Shown here piece after piece: positions 7,951 to 15,919 of a stretch of DNA of 64,000 nucleotides. The notes below the pieces were generated by a model. The model had not been told where the DNA came from, searched no databases, and worked only from the letters and a program-made list of their open reading frames with translations. Source of the stretch: Leisingera sp. M658 (lineage in GTDB: Bacteria > Pseudomonadota > Alphaproteobacteria > Rhodobacterales > Rhodobacteraceae); NCBI RefSeq assembly GCF_025144145.1, contig NZ_CP083546.1, positions 1,752,501-1,816,500 of the forward strand. Reading direction: 5' to 3'. Both the position numbers and the translations under genes were made by a program. Within the stretch, counting starts at the first letter, position 1, and every line of letters begins with the position of its first letter.

Positions 7951-8862
7951 TCATGCTTCGTTGGCGGCGGGTTCCGGTTGTTCCTGACCCGGTTGATTTG
8001 AATTGAGCAAGGCTTTCATATCGGCACGCAGCAGTTTGGCATTGAATTTGATGCCGAAATAGTCGGCGTTTTGCCACATAATCTGCGCGTCAAAAGACGC
8101 CACACCGGGCACCGAGGCGATTACAGCCTCTTTGATATTGAACTGCGGTTCGCGCGGTTCCTGCGGTTGCTCCAGCACCCGGATTTTTGCACCCACCCGG
8201 CTGATGTCCACAATTTTTGCAGGGAACCGGCGCTGGCGGCAGTGCAGGGTGCACGGCAAAGAGCAATGGTAACGGCGCCTTAGCCGCAAGCGTTTGCGCG
8301 TGACCCGCTCTGCCAAAAACAGGCCGGCGCCGGCGAGAAGCAGAGCTAAGAGAGAACTGGCAATGGCGGTCCTCCGCCGGTACGGCAGCAATGGGCCGAG
8401 GTTTGCCTGTGCCTGACCGGTTTGCATGTCTTTCGGTACGAAATCGCAGGGCAAAGAAACGATCTGTCGGGACAAATCCTCCAGCAAGGCCCGTGCGCCC
8501 AGCCGCCGCGCACTGACCTCCGCCCGTTCCCGTCCATGGATACGGTATACTTCGAGAAGGCCTTTTTGTTGTGTAATCAACCTCATGGTAAGCGGTTCAT
8601 AAGCCCCCATGCCCGACCTGCGCATCCGCATGCGCAGCGGTACGGCCGGGTGGTCAGCCATCCAATGGCGAAGGTTCCTGGCCTGGCCGTCCTGTTGCCC
8701 GGTCCGCAAATAATCCAGGAATTCACGCATCTCATGCCGCATTAGCGCGAGATCCGATTGCAGCATGCAGGTCGCCCTGGATGATGCGGCAGCCATGCCT
8801 GCACTGCCGCAAACCACAGCCGGGGCAATCGATAGAGCGATAATCAATGGCCAGTGTTTCAA
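7951..8862 (-). CDS. membrane-anchored PilZ domain protein (first of a tandem pair)
   Basis: 303 residues from a TTG start at 8862. This start gives a clean signal peptide (MKHWPLIIALSIAPAVVCG) with GGAAGGG about 8 nt upstream; the frame remains open to 9054, but that part looks non-coding. A helical periplasmic segment (about 30-160) carries Cys32 and Cys139. One membrane helix (about 166-184) leads to a cytoplasmic PilZ domain with both c-di-GMP motifs: R193xxxR197 and D219xSxxG224. The same architecture is repeated in the next gene. I infer a sensor that couples a periplasmic helical domain to c-di-GMP binding. Confidence 0.75.
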   Translation of the reverse strand: MKHWPLIIALSIAPAVVCGSAGMAAASSRATCMLQSDLALMRHEMREFLDYLRTGQQDGQARNLRHWMADHPAVPLRMRMRRSGMGAYEPLTMRLITQQKGLLEVYRIHGRERAEVSARRLGARALLEDLSRQIVSLPCDFVPKDMQTGQAQANLGPLLPYRRRTAIASSLLALLLAGAGLFLAERVTRKRLRLRRRYHCSLPCTLHCRQRRFPAKIVDISRVGAKIRVLEQPQEPREPQFNIKEAVIASVPGVASFDAQIMWQNADYFGIKFNAKLLRADMKALLNSNQPGQEQPEPAANEA

Positions 8863-9196
8863 TACAGGACCCTTCCGGTCATGAGGGGAAATGCAGTCGC
8901 GGTGTTGGATGCAGTAGAACCACCCAATGGATAATCGGATACCGTTAACACCCTCTATGCGGGTATATAATTCACCATAAAACCGGCAACACCGTCCGGA
9001 GTTGCACCTTACGGTGTGTGACATTGGCCGGTGATTTCGGAACTGAAAAGACACGCAATGCGCCTGCCGCCTGGCAAGTCCGTGCGGGACATGTCAGGTT
9101 CGCGCGTCTTTTCCAGGCGGTTTCATTTGGAAGGGCAGTTGAATTGCACAGTTTTTGTGCTGGACCCGCCGGATCCTTTAGCGCGCCGGAGGGCTG
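8863..9196 (-). other. intergenic region between the two PilZ genes
   Basis: 334 bases without a supported gene. It should hold the promoter of the downstream (7951-8862) PilZ gene. An inverted repeat ACACCGT/ACGGTGT (about 8989-9017) with a 15-nt loop lies in it. No clear sigma-70 pair was found. Confidence 0.4.
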
Positions 9197-10069
9197 TTAT
9201 ATCCCGAGCCGCACTTCTTCGCGCAGGCCGTCGCCCTGAAGCGGGAAGGCCTCAAGCAGGCGGTGCAATTGCATGAAGTTGAAATCCTTGGAGAATTGGA
9301 CGCCGCAATAGCCGGGGGTTTGCCAGCGGACCTGGGCGTCCATTGTGTATCCGCCGAAATTGAGGGTTACCCGCCCAGACACTTCGCAAGGGCTGTCGGG
9401 GCGCACCTTGGCGCCGGCCCGGCTCAGATCGACCAGATGAGCTTGGACTGTCCTGCCGCCCGCCTGCAAGACGCAAGGCACTGCGCAGGGGTAGCGTTTT
9501 GTGCGGCGGATTTTGCGGATGCCGATCCGGTCCAGGAAATACAGCGCACTGCCGCCCAGAACCAGAAACGACAGCCAGGCAATTGCGGCATTTCTGATTT
9601 GCTGGCTCTGCCGTGCATCGCCCGCAGCCACGGCAACCAGCTTGCTGCCATTGCCGCTTTCCTTCACCCGGTCGCAGGGCAAAGCTTCGACACGGGTTCC
9701 GAATTCCGACGCCAGCACCGGGGTGCCCATATGGCGCGCAGTTTCAAGCGCGGCGGCCCGGCCCTGGCTGGAGAGGATTTTCAGCAGGACCTGCTGCTGC
9801 TGTAAAAGCTCCTGCATGCCGGCAGCGACGGATTGAATGCCAACCGCTTTCATCCGCTGCCGCATCGGCGCGGGCGGGTTTGTGCTGATCCAGCTGCGCA
9901 AGTGCTGCACATAAAATGCATTCTGGCCGGAGCTGAGATAGGCGAGGAACCCCTTGGACGCCCGGTGCAGGTTCGACAATTCCTGATGCACAGCGCAACT
10001 GGCGGCTGCGCGTTCCGGCAGCAGTCCAATCACCAGTAAAAATGCAGTTAGCGGGAGCCAATTGCGCAT
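9197..10069 (-). CDS. membrane-anchored PilZ domain protein (second of a tandem pair)
   Basis: 290 residues. A signal peptide (MRNWLPLTAFLLVIGLLPERAAA) precedes a helical, Gln-rich periplasmic segment with Cys25 and Cys132 at the same relative places as in the neighbouring paralogue. A membrane helix (about 161-180) and a PilZ domain follow, with R188xxxR192 and D214xSxxG219 intact. An extra YPCAVPC Cys pair aligns with YHCSLPC of the paralogue. The two genes are in tandem on the minus strand and clearly arose by duplication, but are diverged at most positions. Function is unknown beyond predicted c-di-GMP binding. Confidence 0.85.
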   Translation of the reverse strand: MRNWLPLTAFLLVIGLLPERAAASCAVHQELSNLHRASKGFLAYLSSGQNAFYVQHLRSWISTNPPAPMRQRMKAVGIQSVAAGMQELLQQQQVLLKILSSQGRAAALETARHMGTPVLASEFGTRVEALPCDRVKESGNGSKLVAVAAGDARQSQQIRNAAIAWLSFLVLGGSALYFLDRIGIRKIRRTKRYPCAVPCVLQAGGRTVQAHLVDLSRAGAKVRPDSPCEVSGRVTLNFGGYTMDAQVRWQTPGYCGVQFSKDFNFMQLHRLLEAFPLQGDGLREEVRLGI

Positions 10070-10697
10070 GGCGGGGCCGTTCCTTTATGCCTTTGGACTA
10101 AAAGAATGACGTATAAATGCAAATGTGCCGTTAACGCAGGCGGCTTTTTGGGGCCGCCCAGACCGCCCAGGCTGCGCAGGGCACAGGGCACAGGCAGCAG
10201 CCGCAGGGATGCTCCGGCGACCAGAGGCGCCTCGAAGCGCAATTTCCGCCGGCCTTGGCCTTGATCTTCCCAGTGGCGGAAATTTGCCGGTCTCTGGCGG
10301 CTGGCCGGCGCCCGGGTCTGAACCGCGGCTGGCAACGCCGGGACAGCAACATGGAAACCGGCGGAGCAGCGGCGGCAATTAAATCAGGGCACGGATCACC
10401 GGTGAAACAAGCATAGGCAAAGTGCTGTCAGCATAGCGGAGAGAAAAAGACGGGCTGGAGGAAAATTGGCCCAGACCTCCAGCCCGGTTTTGGCAATCCA
10501 CGAGGACGGATGCCGAGTTCTGTCATCATCGCGCTATCAACCTAGGGGGTATTGGTTAACAATAAATTCCACTCCCGCAATTTCTCCGTTAAATGCACAT
10601 TGCACATGGCGGCACTGCAGATCAGCCCGCTCTTGCACCCAGCCGCCATTCCAAGCTATTTGAACGGACGGATTGCCGAGGCAAAGGAGAGCAAGGA
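10070..10697. other. divergent intergenic region PilZ gene / fabF
   Basis: 628 bases without a supported protein gene. The part 10130-10380 is GC-rich with several short inverted repeats. A very strong hairpin with T-runs on both sides lies at 10451-10491, although no gene ends there. The last 200 bases before fabF are AT-richer and should hold its promoter. A small RNA gene ending at the hairpin is possible. Confidence 0.5.
10451..10491. terminator. orphan terminator-like hairpin
   Basis: CGGGCTGGAGG (10451-10461) pairs perfectly with CCTCCAGCCCG (10476-10486) across a 14-nt loop. It is followed by GTTTT on the plus strand, and by TCTTTTTCTC on the minus strand. It sits in mid-intergenic space 207 nt before fabF and 380 nt from the nearest minus-strand gene. 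Confidence 0.7.
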
Positions 10698-11963
10698 ATG
10701 CGTCGAGTAGTTGTCACCGGACTGGGCCTGGTCACCCCGCTGGCCAGCGGAGTCGAAGAAACCTGGTCCCGGTTGCTGGACGGCCAGTCGGGCGCGGGCC
10801 CGATTACCCTGTTTGATGCCGAAGCCAGCGGTGTAACCACCACATATGCCTGTGAGGTGCCGCGCGGCGATGGCTCCGAGGGTACATTCAACGCGGATGA
10901 CTGGGTCATCAAGAAAGACCAGAAGAAGATTGACGACTTCATTCTATATGGCATCGCTGCTGCGGATATGGCTGTGCGGGACGCCGGCTGGACGCCCGAG
11001 GATGAAGAAAGCCGCCTGCGCACCGGCGTGATGATCGGCTCTGGCATTGGCGGGTTGTCGTCGATTGCGGACACCGCCGTGATGATCAAGGAAAAAGGCC
11101 CCCGCCGGGTGTCCCCATTCTTTATCCCCGGTGCGCTGATCAACCTGATCTCGGGCCAGGTGTCGATCCGCTTTGGCTTCAAGGGCCCGAACCATTCGGT
11201 TGTGACCGCCTGTTCGACCGGCGCCCACGCCATCGGCGATGCGGCGCGGCTGATCAAATCCGGCGACGCCGACGTGATGATCGCAGGCGGCGCCGAGGCC
11301 GCGATCTGCGAGATCGGCATTGCCGGCTTCAACGCCTGCAAGGCGCTGTCCACCAAACGCGCCGACGACCCCAAGGCGGCCTCGCGCCCCTATGACGCCG
11401 ACCGCGACGGGTTCGTGATGGGCGAGGGCGCCGGCATCGTTGTGCTGGAAGATTACGAGCACGCCAAGGCCCGCGGCGCCAAGATCTATGCCGAGGTGCT
11501 GGGCTATGGCATGTCGGGCGACGCCTACCACATCACCGCGCCGTCCGAGAATGGCGAAGGCGGCGAACGCTCGATGAGGGCGGCGCTGAAAAACGCGGGC
11601 CTGGAGCCGTCTGCCATTGACTATATCAATGCGCATGGCACTTCGACCATGGCCGACACAATTGAGCTGGGTGCGGTTGAACGGCTGTTGGGCGACCACG
11701 CCGCCAATGTCACCATGTCTTCGACCAAATCGGCCACCGGCCACCTCTTGGGCGCGGCCGGTGCGATTGAGGCGATCTTCTCAATCCTGGCGATCCGCGA
11801 TCAGGTTGCACCGCCGACCATCAACCTGGACAACCCCGCCATCGAAAGCCAGGTGGATCTGGCCCCCAACGCCAAACGTGAGCGTAAGGTTGAGATTGCG
11901 CTGTCGAACTCCTTTGGGTTTGGCGGCACCAATGCCTCGGTGATCTTCGGAAAGGCCGGCTGA
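10698..11963 (+). CDS. fabF: 3-oxoacyl-[acyl-carrier-protein] synthase II
   Basis: 421 residues, starting MRRVVVTGLGLVTPLASGVE. The thiolase-fold triad is visible: Cys in VVTACSTGAHAIG, His in NAHGTSTMADT and His in SATGHLLGAAGAIE. It elongates acyl-ACP and adapts membrane fluidity. AAAGGAGAGCAAGG precedes the ATG. The stop overlaps the mltG start (TGATG), so the two are translationally coupled. The open frame upstream of 10698 is not supported. Confidence 0.97.
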   Translation: MRRVVVTGLGLVTPLASGVEETWSRLLDGQSGAGPITLFDAEASGVTTTYACEVPRGDGSEGTFNADDWVIKKDQKKIDDFILYGIAAADMAVRDAGWTPEDEESRLRTGVMIGSGIGGLSSIADTAVMIKEKGPRRVSPFFIPGALINLISGQVSIRFGFKGPNHSVVTACSTGAHAIGDAARLIKSGDADVMIAGGAEAAICEIGIAGFNACKALSTKRADDPKAASRPYDADRDGFVMGEGAGIVVLEDYEHAKARGAKIYAEVLGYGMSGDAYHITAPSENGEGGERSMRAALKNAGLEPSAIDYINAHGTSTMADTIELGAVERLLGDHAANVTMSSTKSATGHLLGAAGAIEAIFSILAIRDQVAPPTINLDNPAIESQVDLAPNAKRERKVEIALSNSFGFGGTNASVIFGKAG

Positions 11964-13117
11964 TGTGGCGCAGCCTCGCCTCCAACATGCTGACAGTGCT
12001 TATTGCAGCTTTGTTCCTGCTGGGCGGTCTGATCCTGTGGGGCAAATCGCAATATACCGCTGAAGGCCCGCTGGAGACAGCGATCTGCCTGCGGGTCGAG
12101 CGGGGCTCGAACATGGCACGGGTCAGCCGCGATCTGGAAACCCAGGGCGCGGTCGCCTCCGCCGCCATCTTCCGCCTCGGCGCCAAATACAGCGAGAAGA
12201 CCGGCCAGCTGAAGGCCGGCAGCTTCCTGCTGGAACCGGGCTCCTCGATGGAGCGGATCATCGACGGGATCACCCATTCCGGCGCCTCCACCTGCGGCAC
12301 CGAGATTGTCTATCGCGTCGGCGTGACCCGCACTCAGACTGTGGTGCGCGAATTGGATCCGGCGACCAATAAATTCGAAGAAAAGGCCGCCTTCATCCTC
12401 GGTGAAGGGGAGGTTCCTGCTGCCTATACCGAGACCCGCCAGGAGGCCGACACCCGTTACCGGATTGCGTTGGCCGAAGGCGTGACCAGCTGGCAGGTGG
12501 TTGAGGCGCTTAAGGCCATGGATGTGCTGAACGGCGACCCCGGCGAACGCCCGGGCGAGGGCCTCCTGGCGCCCGACAGCTATGAGGTCACCACCGGCAC
12601 AGACCGTGCCGCCGTTCTGGCTGAGATGCAGGAGCGCCAGCAGCTGCGCATCAACGCCGCCTGGGAAAGCCGGTCTGCGGATGCTGCGGTCGGCAGCCCC
12701 GAAGAAATGCTGGTCCTCGCCTCGATCATCGAGAAGGAGACCGGCGTTGCCTCTGAACGCGGCGTGGTCTCCTCGGTCTTCACCAACCGCCTGAACCGCG
12801 GCATGCGGCTGCAGACGGACCCGACGGTGATCTACGGCGTCACCAAGGGCGAAGGTGTCCTGGGCCGTGGTCTGCGCCAAAGCGAGCTGCGCAAAGCCAC
12901 GCCCTGGAATACCTATGTGATCGAAGGCCTGCCGCCGACCCCGATCGCCAATCCCGGCATGGAAAGCCTGGAGGCCGCGGTGAACCCTGAAGCCACGGAT
13001 TATGTGTTCTTTGTTGCCGACGGCACCGGCGGCCATGCGTTTGCCGAGACGCTGGACGAACACAACAGGAATGTGGCCAAATGGCGCGAGATCGAAGCCC
13101 AGCAGCAGAACAACTGA
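11963..13117 (+). CDS. mltG: endolytic murein transglycosylase MltG
   Basis: 384 residues. One N-terminal membrane helix (about 7-25), a LysM-like/YceG region, then the catalytic motif LASIIEKETGVASERGVVSSV (catalytic Glu) and the family signature LQTDPTVIYG, NTYVIEGLPPTPIANPG and DYVFFVADGTGGHAFAETLDEHNRNVAKWR. It cleaves nascent glycan strands at the inner membrane. It overlaps fabF by one base, as in many proteobacteria. A strong terminator follows at 13193. Confidence 0.96.
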   Translation: MWRSLASNMLTVLIAALFLLGGLILWGKSQYTAEGPLETAICLRVERGSNMARVSRDLETQGAVASAAIFRLGAKYSEKTGQLKAGSFLLEPGSSMERIIDGITHSGASTCGTEIVYRVGVTRTQTVVRELDPATNKFEEKAAFILGEGEVPAAYTETRQEADTRYRIALAEGVTSWQVVEALKAMDVLNGDPGERPGEGLLAPDSYEVTTGTDRAAVLAEMQERQQLRINAAWESRSADAAVGSPEEMLVLASIIEKETGVASERGVVSSVFTNRLNRGMRLQTDPTVIYGVTKGEGVLGRGLRQSELRKATPWNTYVIEGLPPTPIANPGMESLEAAVNPEATDYVFFVADGTGGHAFAETLDEHNRNVAKWREIEAQQQNN

Positions 13118-13192
13118 GGCTGATGCCAGGGCTGGAATTAGGGCTGGAATTCGTGCCGGGAAACAGTCTGCGGTGAGATATCCATGAGCAGG

Positions 13193-13218
13193 AAGGGCGC
13201 CCTTGGGGCGCCCTTTTT
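13193..13218 (+). terminator. intrinsic terminator of fabF-mltG
   Basis: AAGGGCGCC, loop CTTGG, GGCGCCCTT and further T. It closes the fabF-mltG unit and separates it from the convergent gene ending at 13257. Confidence 0.85.
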
Positions 13219-13256
13219 GGTGCAAGCTTTGGGGCCGCCGTTATGACAGGCCGGCT

Positions 13257-13655
13257 TCACGTGTAGATGCAGATGTAGAAATTTGTCCCGCTCTGGTAAC
13301 CGCCGCATTTATCATAGAATTCAATGGTCGCCTTGACGGTTTTTCCAGCCAGCGCGCTGAACTGCGCGCTTAGGTCCACTGGCTGCATCGGCGTCACCAC
13401 ACCGGAACAGCCATTGCTGTAGTCATGTGAATATGTGGCGGTGTTTTCTGGATCGCTTTGGTCCGTCATGGTCAGTTTGACCACATCGTCAACGGATGTC
13501 TGGCCTTCGCCGCTGGGGCCGCCTGACATCACGATTGTGGCGTTTGCCGGAATGTTCACATAGTGGAGTGTGGCATCATAAAAGATCTTTCCGGCATCCC
13601 CCGGTATAGGTGTCGATTCCTGCGCGGTGGCGATCTGGTAGTTGGTCCAACCCAT
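13257..13655 (-). CDS. hypothetical protein, beta-rich, 132 residues
   Basis: No signal peptide and no family recognised. The sequence is Thr/Ser/Gly-rich with alternating beta-like segments (DATLHYVNIPANATIVMSGG; KTVKATIEFYDKCGGYQSG) and three Cys (SNGCSGV, YDKCGG, FYICIYT). The start has GAGGAA 7 nt upstream. It follows a 31-residue gene by 16 nt on the minus strand, so the two probably form an operon. It is inserted between mltG and the gene transfer agent cluster and looks like accessory gene content. I cannot assign a function. Confidence 0.65.
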   Translation of the reverse strand: MGWTNYQIATAQESTPIPGDAGKIFYDATLHYVNIPANATIVMSGGPSGEGQTSVDDVVKLTMTDQSDPENTATYSHDYSNGCSGVVTPMQPVDLSAQFSALAGKTVKATIEFYDKCGGYQSGTNFYICIYT

Positions 13656-13671
13656 GTGCGGTTCCTCGTTA

Positions 13672-13767
13672 TCAAAAAAGACGTTGCTGCACGGCGTCGT
13701 GCAGGGTTGACGCTACAATCCTGGATTGCATTTCGGGAAGGGTGATTTTGCGAAAGATGCACATCAT
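13672..13767 (-). CDS. 31-residue small protein upstream of the 13257 gene
   Basis: The ATG at 13767 (a second ATG directly follows) is preceded by GGAGGTGATT at an 8-nt spacing, an almost perfect anti-16S match. The peptide starts MMCIFRKITLPEMQSRIV and ends HDAVQQRLF, with TGATAA as tandem stops. The next gene begins 16 nt later. It is amphipathic and basic, with no membrane helix. It could be a real small protein or a leader peptide coupling translation to the downstream gene. Below the usual length cut-off of gene callers. Confidence 0.5.
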   Translation of the reverse strand: MMCIFRKITLPEMQSRIVASTLHDAVQQRLF

Positions 13768-13908
13768 TTAAATCACCTCCGATTTATGGGAATCCGCCCT
13801 TTCCGTATTCGTTTACAGGGGTTTGGTCTGCTTTGCCCAAAGATGTGTGCCGCCCGCCTGTGCGGCTGCCCGTTGCGCACCGACCGTACGCATGCCTCGC
13901 GCTAACCC

Positions 13909-13937
13909 TTGACTTTTCCGGCATAGTATCGTATAGG
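13909..13937 (+). promoter_or_regulatory. promoter of the gene transfer agent cluster
   Basis: TTGACT, 17-nt spacer, TATAGG: the best sigma-70 match in the window, 104 nt before the first GTA gene. A direct repeat GTATCG (13926-13931 and 13940-13945) flanks the -10 element. In Rhodobacter the GTA promoter is activated by GafA; whether this repeat is its site cannot be told from here. Confidence 0.7.
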
Positions 13938-14040
13938 TTGTATCGCAGCTGGAAGAAACAAGGACGGCCCCGGACTCCTCCGCCGGTGGCCGCCGTTCTT
14001 TCTCTTGTGCGGACAAAAAACGCATGAGGCAGACAAATTC

Positions 14041-14409
14041 ATGACAGATCACCCAACAGACCAGGACGGCGCCGCTGTGCTGACGCGGCAGGTGCATTAC
14101 ACCGCCGATCTCCTGCGATCCCTGCAGGAGAGCATCCACCGCCTGCGCAACGAGGCAGAGGAGCTGCGCGAGCAGCTCGACGCGGAAGGCGCCGATGAAG
14201 TGACCGGCGCCAAAAGCCAGATCAGCAAACTGGAACAGCTGATCCGCGATTGCCAGAAAGTGGAGAGACTCCTTGCAGAACAAAGCACCGAATTCGCCCG
14301 CATGCTCAAATCCGAACATGAACTCGATCTCGTCGCAGCACGCGCTGCTGTCGAGCGCGGACTTTCTGGCCTGCGTTCCGCTCTCGCTCCAGAACTGGTT
14401 CTTGAATGA
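14041..14409 (+). CDS. GTA gp1, small terminase-like protein
   Basis: 122 residues. Most of the protein is a predicted coiled coil (LLRSLQESIHRLRNEAEELREQL ... ISKLEQLIRDCQKVERLLAEQS), then an Ala/Arg-rich C-terminal helix (ARAAVERGLSGLRSALAPE). By position and length it matches RcGTA gp1, described as a small terminase that recruits host DNA without sequence specificity. GAGGCAGAC precedes the ATG. The gp2 frame starts within its 3' end. Confidence 0.85.
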   Translation: MTDHPTDQDGAAVLTRQVHYTADLLRSLQESIHRLRNEAEELREQLDAEGADEVTGAKSQISKLEQLIRDCQKVERLLAEQSTEFARMLKSEHELDLVAARAAVERGLSGLRSALAPELVLE

Positions 14410-15688
14410 GCTGGACCGCAAGTCGCTCTGCGCGCTGCCGCATCTTTTTGACATCTGGGCGCTGGACCACCAGCGGCCGCCGCCGGGCGGCTGGCGTGCC
14501 TGGGTGATCCTGGGCGGCCGCGGGGCCGGCAAGACAAGGGCAGGGGCCGAATGGATCCGCACCCTTGCCGAAGGGCCGCGCCCGCACGATCCCGGCACCG
14601 CCCGCCGCATTGCGCTGGTGGCGGAAACCTATGACCAGGTGCGTGACGTGATGATCCATGGCGACAGCGGTATCCTGGCCTGCTCGCCGCCTGACCGGCG
14701 GCCCAAATGGAAGGCCTCCGAACGCAAGCTGATCTGGCCCAACGGCGCCGAGGCGCAGGCGTTTTCAGCCCACGACCCCGAGGCCCTGCGCGGACCGCAA
14801 TTCGATGCCGCCTGGGCGGATGAGCTGGCCAAGTGGAAAAAGGGGCAGGAGTGCTGGGACATGCTGCAGTTTGCCTTGCGGCTGGGCCAGGACCCGCGCG
14901 TCTGTGTCACCACCACACCGCGCAATGCGCCGGTGCTGAAACGGCTGCTGGCCGCCCCCAGCACCGTACAGACCCACGCCGCGACCGAGGCCAACCGTGC
15001 CAACCTCGCACCGTCCTTCCTGCAGGAGGTGCGGGCGCGTTATGCCGGCACCCGTCTGGGGCGGCAAGAGCTGGACGGGGTAATGCTGACCGATGTGCAG
15101 GGGGCGCTCTGGACAAACGCCGCTCTGGTCGCTGCGCAGGTGGCAGAGGCTCCGCCGCTCGACCGGGTGGTGGTGGCGGTGGATCCAGCGGTCAGTTCGG
15201 GGAAATCCTCGGACGCCTGCGGCATTGTGGTGGCCGGTGCCGTCACCCAAGGCCCGCCGCAGGACTGGCGCGCCTATGTTCTGGCGGATTGCACCGTGCA
15301 GGGCGTCGGGCCGCTGGCCTGGGCCCAGGCCGCAATTGCCGCCCGCGATACCCATGGCGCCGACCGGGTTGTGGCCGAGGTCAACCAGGGCGGTGCCTTG
15401 GTGGAGACCGTGCTGCGCCAGGCCGACCCCATGGTGCCGTTCCGCGCCTTGCACGCAAGCAAAGGCAAATCCGCCCGCGCCGAACCGGCTGCCGCGCTGT
15501 ATGAGCAAGGCCGTGTCAAACACCTGCCGGGGCTGGGAGAGCTGGAGGATCAGATGTGCCTAATGACCCCGCAAGGCTACCGCGGCAGCGGCTCGCCCGA
15601 CCGGCTTGATGCGCTGGTCTGGGCCCTGCATGAGCTGATCATTCATCCAGCGGCGAAACTGCAGCTGCCGCAGGTGCGGGCCTTATAG
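14318..15688 (+). CDS. GTA gp2, terminase large subunit
   Basis: 456 residues from the ATG at 14318, which lies inside gp1; other nearby starts are possible because no clear ribosome binding site is visible. The Walker A motif GGRGAGKT is at 66-73, the Walker B-like AAWADELAKW about 90 residues later, and the RNase H-type nuclease begins VVAVDPAVSSGKSSDACGIV. The segment LDHQRPPPGGWRAWVILGGRG is characteristic of GTA terminases. It is the ATP-driven DNA packaging motor that also cuts DNA at headful. A terminator-like hairpin follows at 15738. Confidence 0.95.
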   Translation: MNSISSQHALLSSADFLACVPLSLQNWFLNELDRKSLCALPHLFDIWALDHQRPPPGGWRAWVILGGRGAGKTRAGAEWIRTLAEGPRPHDPGTARRIALVAETYDQVRDVMIHGDSGILACSPPDRRPKWKASERKLIWPNGAEAQAFSAHDPEALRGPQFDAAWADELAKWKKGQECWDMLQFALRLGQDPRVCVTTTPRNAPVLKRLLAAPSTVQTHAATEANRANLAPSFLQEVRARYAGTRLGRQELDGVMLTDVQGALWTNAALVAAQVAEAPPLDRVVVAVDPAVSSGKSSDACGIVVAGAVTQGPPQDWRAYVLADCTVQGVGPLAWAQAAIAARDTHGADRVVAEVNQGGALVETVLRQADPMVPFRALHASKGKSARAEPAAALYEQGRVKHLPGLGELEDQMCLMTPQGYRGSGSPDRLDALVWALHELIIHPAAKLQLPQVRAL

Positions 15689-15737
15689 ACGCAGCCCCGC
15701 CGCAGGCTGGGGGAACTGCGGAAATGAAAGACCAGGG

Positions 15738-15772
15738 AATGGCAGCGTGCAACGCTGCCATTTTCAGCTTTT
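15738..15772 (+). terminator. terminator-like hairpin between GTA gp2 and gp3
   Basis: AATGGCAGCG (15738-15747) pairs perfectly with CGCTGCCATT (15753-15762) across loop TGCAA, followed by TTCAGCTTTT. It sits in the unusually long 231-nt gp2-gp3 spacer in an otherwise overlapping operon, so it could lower or process the downstream transcript. Confidence 0.6.
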
Positions 15773-15919
15773 ACAATGGGTTACGTCAAGGTGTTGCGCC
15801 CCCTGCGTACGCACCGCTGGTCAAATCTTCAGGCCTCTCTGTCATTAATCATCCTCAGCAAAGGCGCAACAGGCCCCCCGGCACAGAGCGCCCCAAACAG
15901 CAACCATGAGGAGCGGACA

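Noticed and set aside
10553..10573. Resemblance of the fabF upstream sequence to the pdh/lpd palindrome
   Set aside because: TTGGTTAACAATAAATTCC lacks the complementary arm and needs a gap to align.
13128..13151. Tandem 12-bp repeat AGGGCTGGAATT after mltG
   Set aside because: Only two units in a short non-coding stretch; a simple local duplication with no further structure.
15724..15909. Possible 61-residue gene between GTA gp2 and gp3
   Set aside because: The frame runs through the terminator-like hairpin and has no Shine-Dalgarno or domain-like composition.
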